From assembly GCA_022711465.1 (NCBI GenBank), contig JAKLEZ010000020.1, positions 1 through 64,000 on the forward strand: 64,000 nucleotides of DNA, given 5' to 3'. A program made the position numbers and the translations under genes. Each line of letters opens with the position of its first letter. Position 1 is the first letter of the stretch. Below the pieces are notes generated by a model. It did no database searches. It was not told the origin of the DNA and saw only the letters and a program-made list of their open reading frames with translations. Below, in pieces: positions 17,602 through 26,532 of this stretch. This DNA comes from Planctomycetota bacterium (GTDB taxonomy: Bacteria > Planctomycetota > Phycisphaerae > UBA1845 > PWPN01).

Positions 17602-20600
17602 AGTGAGACTTCCAGTGCCGCCCCTTCCTGGAGTACAACCTCTTCCGAGAGGGCGATCTGCGCGCGACCGGCTTCGACCTTCAGATCGGCCGGCACGTTC
17701 TTGCCTGCCACCGTCACGGTAGCACTCACCAGGCTTGCACCCTCGGCCAGTCCGAAGGCCAGCGACCGCAAGCGCAGCCTGCCCGACTTCATCTCGATGG
17801 TGTCTTGTTGGGCAACACCGGTACGCTTCTGCGTGAACGTGCCCCAGCCTTCAGCGGTAGTGAACGCGGCTCGGAAGTTGTCAGGCGTCAGGCGCGGAGC
17901 GAAGCCGAGGTGGCCCTTCGGCCCGTGGTGCTCGTAGCCGCAGGCGGCCAGGAACACTCCGTAGCTGGCCATCGCCCGGGCATAATGGTCGCCGCACTCG
18001 ACCTCGTTCCACGGATTGCGCCGCGAGGGGTGATAGCGGTCGTGGATCGTTCGAGCAATCGCCAGACCTTCGAGGAGCATGCCCTCGGCCAGCATGTGCC
18101 CGGCGACCTGGTACTCGAAACCGGTCATGCACTCGTTGAAATAGGAATCGTAGTCGCGTGTCACACGCGAGCCCTCGCCGCGCGGCCAAGTGCACATGAG
18201 CAACCCTCCTTCGCCGGCCATGGCGTACCAGCGGCCAGACTTGTGGGCGGCGCGATAGGGGCCAACGTCGGGCGTGTAGTTGTACCGCCACAGCGAGCGG
18301 AGGGCAGAACGTGTCTTCTCCCGGTCGGTGATACGGCCCAGACCCAACTGCCACGACCAGCTGTGGCCGAAGACCTGGTCGATCTCGCAACCGTCGTACG
18401 AACCGACGGTCCTGGCGTGTTTCTCGTCAGGTTTATGAACGTAATACTCGCCGTTGAACAGCGTCTCGTCGACCCGTCGACCGCCCTTGTCGAAGATCGC
18501 CCGGCAGCGACCGGCAAACACCTCGTCGCCGACTTCGCGGGCCATCTCCTCGCCGGCGCGCACGGCCGCCAGATAGAGGCCGCTGAGCCAGGCAACCTGG
18601 CCGTACCAGTCGGCGTCCAGGGTATTGTGCTGCGGGCCGTCAATGATGCCGTCGGCGTCGGGATCCTTGTCCATCAGGAACTCGAGCGACTTTCTGACCT
18701 TCGGCCAGAGGCGGCGAAGGAACGCATCGTCCGCGCTCATCTGGTGCTCGCGATAGGTCCGTAGGATGCAGCCCGCCTGGCCGTCAACCGCCCAGTGATC
18801 GTTGTGCTCGGCCCGGAAGCGGATCCGGCCGGTGTCGGGGCTGAAACCGGCGCCGTAGTCGGCGCGTTCGCGGAGCGATCGCTCCAGCACGGGGAACAAC
18901 CGTCCGACCGCCTGGGCATAGTGCCAGACGTGCGTGCAGGTGCCGGCGCAGCAGCCTACACCCTCCCAGCCATAGAAACGGCCGCTGTCAAACCAGTAGC
19001 AAGTGCTGGTGGCCAGAATCGACGTGTTGAGGAACATGCGATCGAGAAACCAGTACGGGAGCGTGGAGTCGTACCAGGTGTCGTGCCAGAGTCGGGTCTG
19101 GGCGTGAAGGCGAGCGAAGTTGGCGGCCACGTACTCGGCCACCGCCAAGGCATTCGGGAATCGCTTACCATACCAACGCCCCCCTTCACCCTCGAGACCG
19201 CCCAGCTTGATGTTCGGAAAGTGCCAGGTAACGACGAACGTCACCGTGGCGGAGGCCTGCGGCGCCAAGCTCACGGTGCGGCTGAGCGCGCCGATGAGTC
19301 TGCCCTCCGACGCGGCCGAAGGCGAGACGTCGGCTGCCGCAGAGCTGTCGGGAAAGAGCGCCGCGTCACCGCCCTGTTCCCGGACCACGGCCGCAGCGCG
19401 GTCGTCGGGCTGAGGCTCGAGCAGGGCCAGTGCCATGCTGCCGAAGTCGGGCTGGTCGCTCAGTCTTCCGCCCGGACCCTGCGGCTGATCGGTGAACAGG
19501 ATCTGATCGATGCCGATATTGCCCCAGCCGCCCTTCTCGTTGTCCACGATCTGCAGCCTGGCCGTCTTGCCCGCCCATGGCCGTACATCCCAGCCGCGGG
19601 GGCTCATCCGATTGTCGTTCACGCCAGTCGCGGAACGGACGACCTTGCCGTCGACCAGCAGGTCAATGCACGTTCTACCCTTGTGGCCGCCGCCGCCGAT
19701 CAGGAACGAAATGTAGTCGCGTTCGATGCTGAAGGCTCTGCTGGTCAGCGTGCCCACATGAGCGTCGCCCGCTCCGACGTCCTCGCCGTTGCGCGTGTTG
19801 TGCGTGTTAACCAGTCGCTCGCCCTTTGAGCCGATATCCCCCTGGTAAGCGGGCATCTTGTTCTTCTCGATCGGGCCGGGGCCGAAAGCGGTGCCGGTGG
19901 CGGTCCAGCCTTCGTAGGTCTGCCGCTCGAAATCCTCGAACACGAGATCCGGCCTCCTCGACTCCGACGGCTTCTCGGCCGGCGGCTCCATGACGCACTC
20001 GAGACAGGTGAGCCCGCCCAGGCGTACGATCCGATTGCGCCGCGCGCCTGCGAACGATTGTTCGCAACGCAGGCCGACCGCGTTCTCGAGCCGGCCGGCC
20101 AGTTCGACATTGACCTTCTCCGAGCCCGTGTTCTTGAGCGTGAAACGCATCACCGTCGAAGGCAATGCGGAATCGTCGGCGTTGAGCGGAATGAAGGGCG
20201 AGAACGCATCGAGCGACACGGCCACGGCCGAGCTGTCATCCCGGTACTCGACGTGACCGAGGGGGTACTCTCCGATAAACGAGACGTCCTTCCAGCCAGC
20301 GCGGTCCAGCGTGCGAACCCGCGATGGACCGCCCGAGGTGATGCGGAGGGCGAAGCCATGCTCCAGCGGGGAGGAGGGAGCCATTGGCTGTGCGTAATGC
20401 TCGGCCCCCGTGCCGGTCACTTCGTTGAAGATATCCCAGTGCCAGAGCCGGCCATCGCCTCCGAGGTAGAGCTGGCCCGTGCAGATCCCGCCGACGGGCA
20501 TGCCGATCCTCTCCAGATCGGCGCCGCGGTACACCGCCTGCGACCCGCGGGCGAAAAGCGACTTCACCCAATCGGGATGGAGCTTCTTGTCGGCCGGAAC

Positions 20601-20783
20601 GAGTTTCTCAAAATCCGACACTTCGAAAGGACCGGCCATGAGCGGCATCTCCGATAAGGCCGCGTTTGCCACGGCCAGACCGGCCACCTTCAGCACGTCG
20701 CGGCGGCACATCCCTGTGCAGCAGTCCGCAGAACGAGAGGAGGTGTCCGCAGCACCACTGCACCGTTGTGTATGGCTACTCAT
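17595..20783 (-). CDS. Tat-exported GH116 (GBA2-like) glycosidase with inserted beta-sandwich domain
   Basis: About 1062 residues. A twin-arginine signal (CRRDVLKVAGLAVANAAL) follows a Cys-rich leader. The GBA2 N-terminal domain begins IGMPVGGICTGQLYLGGDG. The C-terminal (alpha/alpha)6 DUF608 catalytic domain contains DGIIDGPQHNTLDADWYG, DQVFGHSWSWQLGLGRI and ECMTGFEYQVAGHML. The family hydrolyses beta-glucosides, beta-xylosides or glucosylceramide. Residues about 278-434 are an extra module with the pattern FERQTYEGWTATGTAFG, FLIGGGGHKGRTCIDLLVDG and GGWGNIGIDQI, resembling the beta-sandwich appended to GH32 levanase-type enzymes. The ATG at 20783 has GAGGTG upstream and overlaps the stop of a small ORF (ATGA). 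Confidence 0.85.
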   Translation of the reverse strand: MSSHTQRCSGAADTSSRSADCCTGMCRRDVLKVAGLAVANAALSEMPLMAGPFEVSDFEKLVPADKKLHPDWVKSLFARGSQAVYRGADLERIGMPVGGICTGQLYLGGDGRLWHWDIFNEVTGTGAEHYAQPMAPSSPLEHGFALRITSGGPSRVRTLDRAGWKDVSFIGEYPLGHVEYRDDSSAVAVSLDAFSPFIPLNADDSALPSTVMRFTLKNTGSEKVNVELAGRLENAVGLRCEQSFAGARRNRIVRLGGLTCLECVMEPPAEKPSESRRPDLVFEDFERQTYEGWTATGTAFGPGPIEKNKMPAYQGDIGSKGERLVNTHNTRNGEDVGAGDAHVGTLTSRAFSIERDYISFLIGGGGHKGRTCIDLLVDGKVVRSATGVNDNRMSPRGWDVRPWAGKTARLQIVDNEKGGWGNIGIDQILFTDQPQGPGGRLSDQPDFGSMALALLEPQPDDRAAAVVREQGGDAALFPDSSAAADVSPSAASEGRLIGALSRTVSLAPQASATVTFVVTWHFPNIKLGGLEGEGGRWYGKRFPNALAVAEYVAANFARLHAQTRLWHDTWYDSTLPYWFLDRMFLNTSILATSTCYWFDSGRFYGWEGVGCCAGTCTHVWHYAQAVGRLFPVLERSLRERADYGAGFSPDTGRIRFRAEHNDHWAVDGQAGCILRTYREHQMSADDAFLRRLWPKVRKSLEFLMDKDPDADGIIDGPQHNTLDADWYGQVAWLSGLYLAAVRAGEEMAREVGDEVFAGRCRAIFDKGGRRVDETLFNGEYYVHKPDEKHARTVGSYDGCEIDQVFGHSWSWQLGLGRITDREKTRSALRSLWRYNYTPDVGPYRAAHKSGRWYAMAGEGGLLMCTWPRGEGSRVTRDYDSYFNECMTGFEYQVAGHMLAEGMLLEGLAIARTIHDRYHPSRRNPWNEVECGDHYARAMASYGVFLAACGYEHHGPKGHLGFAPRLTPDNFRAAFTTAEGWGTFTQKRTGVAQQDTIEMKSGRLRLRSLAFGLAEGASLVSATVTVAGKNVPADLKVEAGRAQIALSEEVVLQEGAALEVSLG

Positions 20784-20983
20784 GTTCCGCACCTCGCATT
20801 CACGCGACCCTGGGTCGAGAGCCAATCGCGTCGATGCACGAGCGGCCATCCACCCGGGCATACTCTATCCCCGTACCACCGATGCAGACAAGGTCGCCGC
20901 CCTGAGAGGCGAACCCCCTCCCGCACGCCTGCGGCCGCAAGGATGGCGAACAGGAATATGATGAGCATCGCGACAACAACCAT
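20780..20983 (-). CDS. Possible small membrane peptide coupled to the GH116 gene
   Basis: 67 codons. GAGGA lies about 6 bases before the ATG at 20983. An N-terminal hydrophobic stretch (VVVAMLIIFLFAILAAAGV) is followed by an Arg-rich tail, and the TGA overlaps the ATG of the GH116 gene (ATGA). No homologue is recognised and the tail is compositionally like translated GC-rich noise. It could be a leader peptide or chance. Confidence 0.35.
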   Translation of the reverse strand: MVVVAMLIIFLFAILAAAGVREGVRLSGRRPCLHRWYGDRVCPGGWPLVHRRDWLSTQGRVNARCGT

Positions 20984-21194
20984 TCGACGTCCTCGCCTTC
21001 TGAGAATGGGGCAGCATTTGCTGCCATCCGGGGTTGAGGGCATTCTACCACCGCACCCGAACGACCGCAGAACACGCCGTCTTCCCGCGAGTGCGCCGTC
21101 CGGCAACCGATGCTCCCTCCCCCCTACTTCTCCGCCAGCCTTGTTCCCCCGCCTGGCTTGCTCCCACCGTGCTTTTCTCTAGAATCGCTGACTC
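20984..21194. other. Divergent intergenic region, nothing specific recognised
   Basis: This stretch lies between the minus-strand GH116 side and the plus-strand MFS/HEAT gene. It contains no convincing ORF, promoter or repeat. It presumably holds both divergent promoters. Confidence 0.4.
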
Positions 21195-23639
21195 ATGGGA
21201 GGTACCGACCCAACCAACAGCCTGCCGGAGCCCTTGCCTCAACGGCCGACAGACTATGCCGGACGGCCGATTGGACCGCTGCGCCTCGCCCGGGCCATGA
21301 CCATCAACATCCTCGGCGGCACTTCAATCATGATGTCGATCGCGGTATTGTGGCCGACGGCTGGTATTACCGCGGTCTTCATGGCCGAGCAGCTCGGGGC
21401 GAGCAAGACCCTGATTGGCATGAACCTCACTTTGGTGAGTCTAGCGACAGCCGCATCGCTGCCCGGCGCGGCCGTGTTCTGCCGGCTCCAGCGCCGCCGG
21501 GCAACCTGGATCATCATCACCGCCCTGGCCCGCTCATGCATGTTCGGCTCGGCGGCCGTGGCCCTGCTGGCCGGCTACCGCGAGTGGCATACTACCCTGA
21601 TCTGGGTATTCATGGTTGGCCTGCTTTTGGTTCAGGGCGGGAGCGTCTTCACCTCGCCCGGTTACTGGTCCTGGATGGCCGACCTCATCCCGGACGCGAT
21701 CCGGGGGACATTCTTCGGACGCCGATACCGATGGATGCTGCTCGGCCAGTCGGTCGTGACCATCGCGGCCGGCGCCCTCGTGGATCGAACCAGCGGCGAG
21801 GCGGCCGTTCGCCATATGTACTTCGCCGTCTTCATGGTCATGGCCGCATTGGCAGTGCTCGACCCGCTGTTGTTCTGCGCGGTGCCCGAACCGGTCCGGC
21901 CGCCGCCGGAACGCCGCACCTTGCGAAAGCTGGCCGACGAGTACCTCGCACCGCTGCGGGACAAGCCGTTCCGCAACGTCCTCATCGCCCAGGGCATGTA
22001 TCTGTTCTTCTACAACGTGCCCATCGTGTTCCTGCCGCTGTTTCTCCGCGGCGAAGAAGTGGACGGCGTCTGGTTGGGCGGCCATGCGGCGTTGTGGCTG
22101 GTTTCGGCCGTCTGGGTCGTGTACGCGGTGGGCACTGCCCTGGCTGCCAGCCAATGGGGTCGACTTGCAGACAAGATCGGACACCGCACGGTCTGGCTGC
22201 TGAGTTCACTGGGTTTGCTGACTCACGTCACCTACTTCTTCATCAACGAGGAGAACTACGCTTGGATCGCCCTGGTCAATGCCGCGGCATACGGAGTCCT
22301 GTTCGGCGGCCAGACGGTGGCGGTTCAGAATCTGGCCCTGTCCATGGCGCCAAGCCGCCAGCATGAGTTCTACATGGGCATGTTCCAGGCGGTGACGGCC
22401 GTCGCCAGCGCGTTCGGGCCGCTGCTGGCCGGCTGGCTAGCGGACATCTGTCGTGTCGTTCCGTGGTTCAAGCTGCCCAGTGGCCAGCCGGTGTGCTACA
22501 TGCATGTGTTGCTGGTCATCGCTTTTGCCGGAGTCTTCCTGACCATCCCTCTCATGGCCCGCATTCCCGATCCAATGGGTACGGCCGTCCGCCCGTGGTT
22601 GGGCCGGCTCATCTCCGGCGACCTTTGGCGGATCACCTGGAACATCAGTGTGCTAGGTTCAGCGTCGAGCGTCTCGCGAGCGGTGCGAGCCCTGCGACGA
22701 ATCAGTCCGCGTGACGGGAACATGATGCTGCCCGAAATCGTGGGCGCGCTGGACGACCCGGATCTGGCCATTCGGCGGGAAGCCTTGCTCGCCCTCGGTC
22801 GGCTGGGCACCCCTGAAGCCCTGGACATGCTCCGGTGGTATCTCCACGAACCGGACGCGTCGGTTCGGGCCCAGTCGATCGAAGCCATCAGCCAGGCGGA
22901 GATCGAGGATCGAACCGTCCTGCTCAAGCGAGCCCTGCACGATCCGGACGGCCGGGTCCGCCGGGCGGCGGTCGAGGCCCTGGGCCGCTCGGAGGACACG
23001 GCCGCAGCCGGGGAACTGCGCAGCCTGCTCGCCGGTGAGCACGATGCCGAGGTTCTCGCGGCCGCAGCGGCGGCCCTGTCCAACCTGAAGGAACTGGGCG
23101 CGGTTCACGAGATGATCGAATTGGCCCTGCATTCGGGCAATACCACCGTTCGCTCCCAGATGCTCGTCGCACTGGCAGATCTCCTCGGCGGCAGCGGTGA
23201 CTTCCAGAGGCTCTGGCGACAGGATCGGCACTGGCGAGGCAGCGGCTTCGCCAAGCTGGCCCGCAAGATCCGCCGCCAGGCCCGGCTGTTCGTCCGCGTC
23301 ACGCTGGCCAGCGGGCCGATTTCTCGAGCCGATCGCAGGAGACTGCTCCTCCAAACCGATGCCGAAGTCGAACGGCTCCTCGAGTACGCCGAAGCCGAGG
23401 ACTGGCAAGAGGTCCTAAGGTCCTTGCAGCGGCTGGCCTTCCAGTTCCTCCGTCTTCGCTACCGGTACCACGGAGACGAGGGACACGCCATCGAATTCCT
23501 CACCGCCGTCGCTCCGACTCATGCCGAGCGATACTGGCTGATCGGCTACCTCAGCGATGCCTACGTCAAGGGTACCGCTCCGGAAGCTCCGTGGGACGGG
23601 CTGGCACTGCTGGCGACGTACGTGTTTGTGTATGGATGA
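21195..23639 (+). CDS. MFS transporter fused to C-terminal HEAT repeats
   Basis: 814 residues. Residues about 30-465 form the 12 hydrophobic segments of a major facilitator, including SWMADLIPDAIRGTFFGRRY between the halves of the first bundle and a second half starting near FRNVLIAQGMYLFFYNVP. From about 490 the chain is soluble and built of HEAT/PBS-lyase-like repeats (MMLPEIVGALDDPDLAIRRE, LLKRALHDPDGRVRRAAVEA, AAAAALSNLKELGA). The last 120 residues are helical. Substrate unknown. The cytoplasmic HEAT tail suggests regulation or docking of a partner. No strong ribosome-binding site is visible before the ATG. Confidence 0.82.
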   Translation: MGGTDPTNSLPEPLPQRPTDYAGRPIGPLRLARAMTINILGGTSIMMSIAVLWPTAGITAVFMAEQLGASKTLIGMNLTLVSLATAASLPGAAVFCRLQRRRATWIIITALARSCMFGSAAVALLAGYREWHTTLIWVFMVGLLLVQGGSVFTSPGYWSWMADLIPDAIRGTFFGRRYRWMLLGQSVVTIAAGALVDRTSGEAAVRHMYFAVFMVMAALAVLDPLLFCAVPEPVRPPPERRTLRKLADEYLAPLRDKPFRNVLIAQGMYLFFYNVPIVFLPLFLRGEEVDGVWLGGHAALWLVSAVWVVYAVGTALAASQWGRLADKIGHRTVWLLSSLGLLTHVTYFFINEENYAWIALVNAAAYGVLFGGQTVAVQNLALSMAPSRQHEFYMGMFQAVTAVASAFGPLLAGWLADICRVVPWFKLPSGQPVCYMHVLLVIAFAGVFLTIPLMARIPDPMGTAVRPWLGRLISGDLWRITWNISVLGSASSVSRAVRALRRISPRDGNMMLPEIVGALDDPDLAIRREALLALGRLGTPEALDMLRWYLHEPDASVRAQSIEAISQAEIEDRTVLLKRALHDPDGRVRRAAVEALGRSEDTAAAGELRSLLAGEHDAEVLAAAAAALSNLKELGAVHEMIELALHSGNTTVRSQMLVALADLLGGSGDFQRLWRQDRHWRGSGFAKLARKIRRQARLFVRVTLASGPISRADRRRLLLQTDAEVERLLEYAEAEDWQEVLRSLQRLAFQFLRLRYRYHGDEGHAIEFLTAVAPTHAERYWLIGYLSDAYVKGTAPEAPWDGLALLATYVFVYG

Positions 23640-23693
23640 ACGTGGAGGCCGTAGGCCGAGACGCCGAGAACCGAAACAGGAGAGGTTGCTGAC

Positions 23694-24005
23694 CTATGTC
23701 ATCAGGAGCCCTATGGCCAGGATTGCGGCGATGACCGCCAGGCCGACGCCGATGACGTTCATCAGGTGCGTGGAAGACCACGGCCTGATTTTGTCTGTCG
23801 TCCCGGCCCCCTGCCCCGGCCAGGTGCCCGGTCGATTACCGTCGCCGCCACCCCCTCCCCCTGCGTGACAGCCACCCTGGCCGAGCGTGGCCAGCCAGGC
23901 GACGAAGCTGAGCACGAGCCGCTTGCCGAGATCGAATGGCCGAAACGTCATGAGCTTGGCACGGTTGACAGCCTGTCCGTTTGGATCGGTGACCGAAATG
24001 CCCAT
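23694..24005 (-). CDS. Small Gly-rich membrane protein, unknown function
   Basis: 103 residues. Two hydrophobic segments (LGKRLVLSFVAWLATLG near 26-42 and LMNVIGVGLAVIAAILAIGL at the C-terminus) flank a flexible linker rich in Gly/Pro that starts at a single Cys (CHAGGGGGGDGN). A good AAGGAAGG precedes the ATG at 24005 by 6 bases, which supports expression. No family recognised. It is transcribed after the GH20-like gene, 65 bases away. Confidence 0.55.
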   Translation of the reverse strand: MGISVTDPNGQAVNRAKLMTFRPFDLGKRLVLSFVAWLATLGQGGCHAGGGGGGDGNRPGTWPGQGAGTTDKIRPWSSTHLMNVIGVGLAVIAAILAIGLLMT

Positions 24006-24070
24006 GAGCGGCCTTCCTTGTCCCTGCGTCATTCGGTCGGGTCGCGGATTTGTGCCTTGCGGCCTCGTTT

Positions 24071-25111
24071 CTATCTTCCGGCCGCTTTCGCCGCACGAAC
24101 CTGGTCGATCGCCTCTTCATGCCTTTTTCGGCAGACTTCGAGCGTCGGGTGCCAGGCGGTCTGGAGGAAGCCGAGGAGGCGTTCCCTGGCGACATTCTTG
24201 GAGCAGTAGTCCACGGTGAGGCGGAAGTTGTTGGGGCTCGACCAGTTGCTTCCCGTTGGCACTTGCTCATAGCCGTGCTTCTCAAGATCGAGGTATGCCT
24301 TGGCGGCGGTCACGTCGTTCCCGAACGTGTCGCCGTAGTACCAGTTGGACTGGAGGACGCTCCTGGGCATCTTCCTGAAGAACGGCTCGGCGTGCTTCCA
24401 CAGATAATCCGACCAGATCCAGGCCCGCGAGCCGGCCCGTTCGACCTGCTCAACGTAGAACAGGAAATCGTGCCACCAGAGATCATGCTGGCGGATGACG
24501 GCGTACTGGTACTCGCGCTGGTGTTCGGCGGTCTCCTCGTCCATGCCCAGGTGGAAGAACCGCGGCTTGCTGAACAGCTCGACGGCCTCGATGATGAGGT
24601 CCCGGCAAACCGCGTAGTAGGCATCGGTTGAGACGGCACGGGCGTACTTGCCCAGCCAGGCATCGTGGGTGGCCGAGAAGTTCATCTTCGGGATCGGCTC
24701 AAGTCCCATCTTGCGCAGCCGAGCCAACTCGGTCCTGAGCTTCTCGATCGGCCAGGCGCCTTTGACCGCGATCTCGGGATGGCTTCGGTACTGCACCCCG
24801 TCGCCCAGGTCGATGACCACCATGTTCAGGCCGGCGTCGACCATCCGTTTCAGCAGATCATCCCACAGGGTCTGGTCGAAGCGAAGCTCCGGCCGGTATG
24901 CGCCGTGTAGCCCCTTCCAGGCGGGCGAATCCCAGTCGCACCACATATTGTAGCTGAGGTGAAGCAGATTGGCCCAGATCAGATCTGGCCGGGCGGGTGC
25001 GGGGGTCGACGCCTGTCCCAGGGCACCGGCCAGTCGACCCGAGATGGCCGCGGCCATTGAGACGGCAGCTCCGGCCTTCAGCAGTTCTCTTCGCTGGATC
25101 GTTGGTTGCAT
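24071..25111 (-). CDS. Tat-exported TIM-barrel hydrolase, GH20-like
   Basis: About 346 residues. The N-terminus is a twin-arginine signal (QRRELLKAGAAVSMAAAIS). The mature part is a TIM barrel: LLHLSYNMWCDWDSPAWKG, MVDAGLNMVVIDLGDGVQY, MGLEPIPKMNFSATHDAWLG, then FFHLGMDEETAEHQ, where the Asp-Glu pair sits like the catalytic pair of GH20 hexosaminidases (H-x-G-x-D-E). It ends with WIWSDYLWKHAEPF and WYYGDTF. It is probably a periplasmic or secreted glycosidase; the family call is a structural guess. The ATG at 25111 has GAGGG seven bases upstream and fits the Tat signal. Confidence 0.65.
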   Translation of the reverse strand: MQPTIQRRELLKAGAAVSMAAAISGRLAGALGQASTPAPARPDLIWANLLHLSYNMWCDWDSPAWKGLHGAYRPELRFDQTLWDDLLKRMVDAGLNMVVIDLGDGVQYRSHPEIAVKGAWPIEKLRTELARLRKMGLEPIPKMNFSATHDAWLGKYARAVSTDAYYAVCRDLIIEAVELFSKPRFFHLGMDEETAEHQREYQYAVIRQHDLWWHDFLFYVEQVERAGSRAWIWSDYLWKHAEPFFRKMPRSVLQSNWYYGDTFGNDVTAAKAYLDLEKHGYEQVPTGSNWSSPNNFRLTVDYCSKNVARERLLGFLQTAWHPTLEVCRKRHEEAIDQVRAAKAAGR

Positions 25112-25226
25112 GGTCGGACCCTCACCGATCACGAGCAAGTGGGCCTGAAACAGAGGACAGTCTAACGCGGTTGGGGAACGGGAGCCAGGGGGGCGGCCGA
25201 CCGTCGACCATGAGTATTGCGTCCGG

Positions 25227-25985
25227 CTACGATTTGCGGACGAGTTGATGCGTCAGCCGGCTGAGGATGCTGGAATGAAGCTGGCTCACTCGGCTTTCGG
25301 AGAGGTCGAGGGTGGAGCCAATCTCCTTCATGGTCATCTGCTCGTAGTAATAGAGTACGACGATGAGCCGTTCGATACGACTCAGGCCGCTCATGATGAC
25401 GTCGCGCATGTCGCGTTTCTGGAGTTCGTTGAAGGGGTCTTCGCTCTGGCGGTCCTCGAGGACGTCGATCTCCTGGAGTTCGCGGGTGGAATCTTCATCG
25501 TGGTACTTTCTTGAGAGCGAGACGAGCGATACGGCGTTGGCGTCACGCATGAGCTTGTGGAATTCGGCCTTGCTGAGTCCCAATCGATGCGCCACCTCGT
25601 CGTCGGAGGGAAGTCTCCCCAATTCTGCTCGGAGGGCTTTAGTGGCTACCTCAAGCCGATGAGCCCGGCTGCGAACGAGTCGCGGCACCCAATCCATGGT
25701 GCGGAGCTCGTCGAGGATCGCGCCCCGGATGCGTGCGGAGCAGTAGGTCTCGAACTTGACGCCGCGGCTGAGATCGAAGGCTTCGATGGCGTCGAGGAGC
25801 CCGAACGTGCCGGCGGAAACGAGGTCGTCGGTATCTACCTCGCTGGGCAGCTTGGTGGCCACCCGCTCGGCGGTGTAGCGAACGAGGGGCAGGTAATGCT
25901 CCATGAGCATATTCCGCAACCGTCGATCACCACTTTGTCTGTAATCCAACCAGACTTGCTGGATGTCCGCATCGACGTCGGCCAT
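25227..25985 (-). CDS. fliA: RNA polymerase sigma factor FliA/WhiG (sigma-28)
   Basis: 252 residues with sigma regions 2, 3 and 4 in order: HYLPLVRYTAERVATKLP, DDLVSAGTFGLLDAIEAFD, the region 2.4 stretch FETYCSARIRGAILDELRTM, region 3 LGRLPSDDEVAHRLGLS, and region 4 EQMTMKEIGSTLDLSESRVS. This sigma directs late flagellar and chemotaxis genes (flagellin and others) in most flagellated bacteria. It is the last gene of the flagellar locus. GGGGAGGTG stands just before the ATG. No anti-sigma flgM gene is visible next to it. Confidence 0.94.
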   Translation of the reverse strand: MADVDADIQQVWLDYRQSGDRRLRNMLMEHYLPLVRYTAERVATKLPSEVDTDDLVSAGTFGLLDAIEAFDLSRGVKFETYCSARIRGAILDELRTMDWVPRLVRSRAHRLEVATKALRAELGRLPSDDEVAHRLGLSKAEFHKLMRDANAVSLVSLSRKYHDEDSTRELQEIDVLEDRQSEDPFNELQKRDMRDVIMSGLSRIERLIVVLYYYEQMTMKEIGSTLDLSESRVSQLHSSILSRLTHQLVRKS

Positions 25986-26037
25986 CCATCACCTCCCCAT
26001 AGGTCATTGATCAGCCACCCCTGGCGAGCCGTTCAGG

Positions 26038-26427
26038 TCACCGGGGTCCCCCACCGGCCGTGGCAGGCGCTCTTGCGCTTGATGTGGCGCCCGCGGGTGC
26101 GGCCGCACCTGCACCCGCCCTCACCTCGGCTCGTTTCTGCCCCACGAGTGTCTTGGCGGCGCCGGTGTCCTTGCCCGGTGCCTGGGGCTCATGTTGAGCC
26201 TCGGATTCGTCAACTTCCGTGAACATTTCGCGACTGCGCCGCAGGGCGTGCTCATCGAGTATGCGACTGCCCACCCAACCAGCGCTCAAACCGATTGCAC
26301 AGAACAGAACCAGGGCCCAGATTGCCCGAGGGAGAATCACCTCGATCGGGTTGCCGGCGGATAGACCCAACAAGACCGTGATCGAGAACGCGAATAGAGC
26401 TAAGTAAGCTCCACAGAGTCTGACCAT
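26038..26427 (-). CDS. Small membrane protein between flhG and fliA, unknown function
   Basis: 129 residues: two hydrophobic segments (LALFAFSITVLLGLSAG and ILPRAIWALVLFCAIGLSAGW), a charged helix (RRSREMFTEVDESEAQ) and an Ala/Gly/Pro-rich tail. It lies in the flagellar locus with 52 bases to fliA. A GTG precedes the ATG at 26427, but the ATG with AAGGAT upstream is a better start. No family recognised. It may be an accessory of flagellar placement or regulation, by position only. Confidence 0.65.
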   Translation of the reverse strand: MVRLCGAYLALFAFSITVLLGLSAGNPIEVILPRAIWALVLFCAIGLSAGWVGSRILDEHALRRSREMFTEVDESEAQHEPQAPGKDTGAAKTLVGQKRAEVRAGAGAAAPAGATSSARAPATAGGGPR

Positions 26428-26532
26428 CACGCAACATCCTTGTCGCCGTGAATCATCGCTTCAAGAGTAACGGCTCTGGCGACCGATAGCTTTAGCTCAA
26501 AAACAGCGGCTGGGGGAAGGTCACCGGGCGGC

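Noticed and set aside
21110..22366. A 418-codon frame overlapping the MFS/HEAT gene on the same strand
   Set aside because: It is in another frame, Arg/Gly/His/Pro-rich, with no membrane helices, while the 21195 frame encodes a full transporter.
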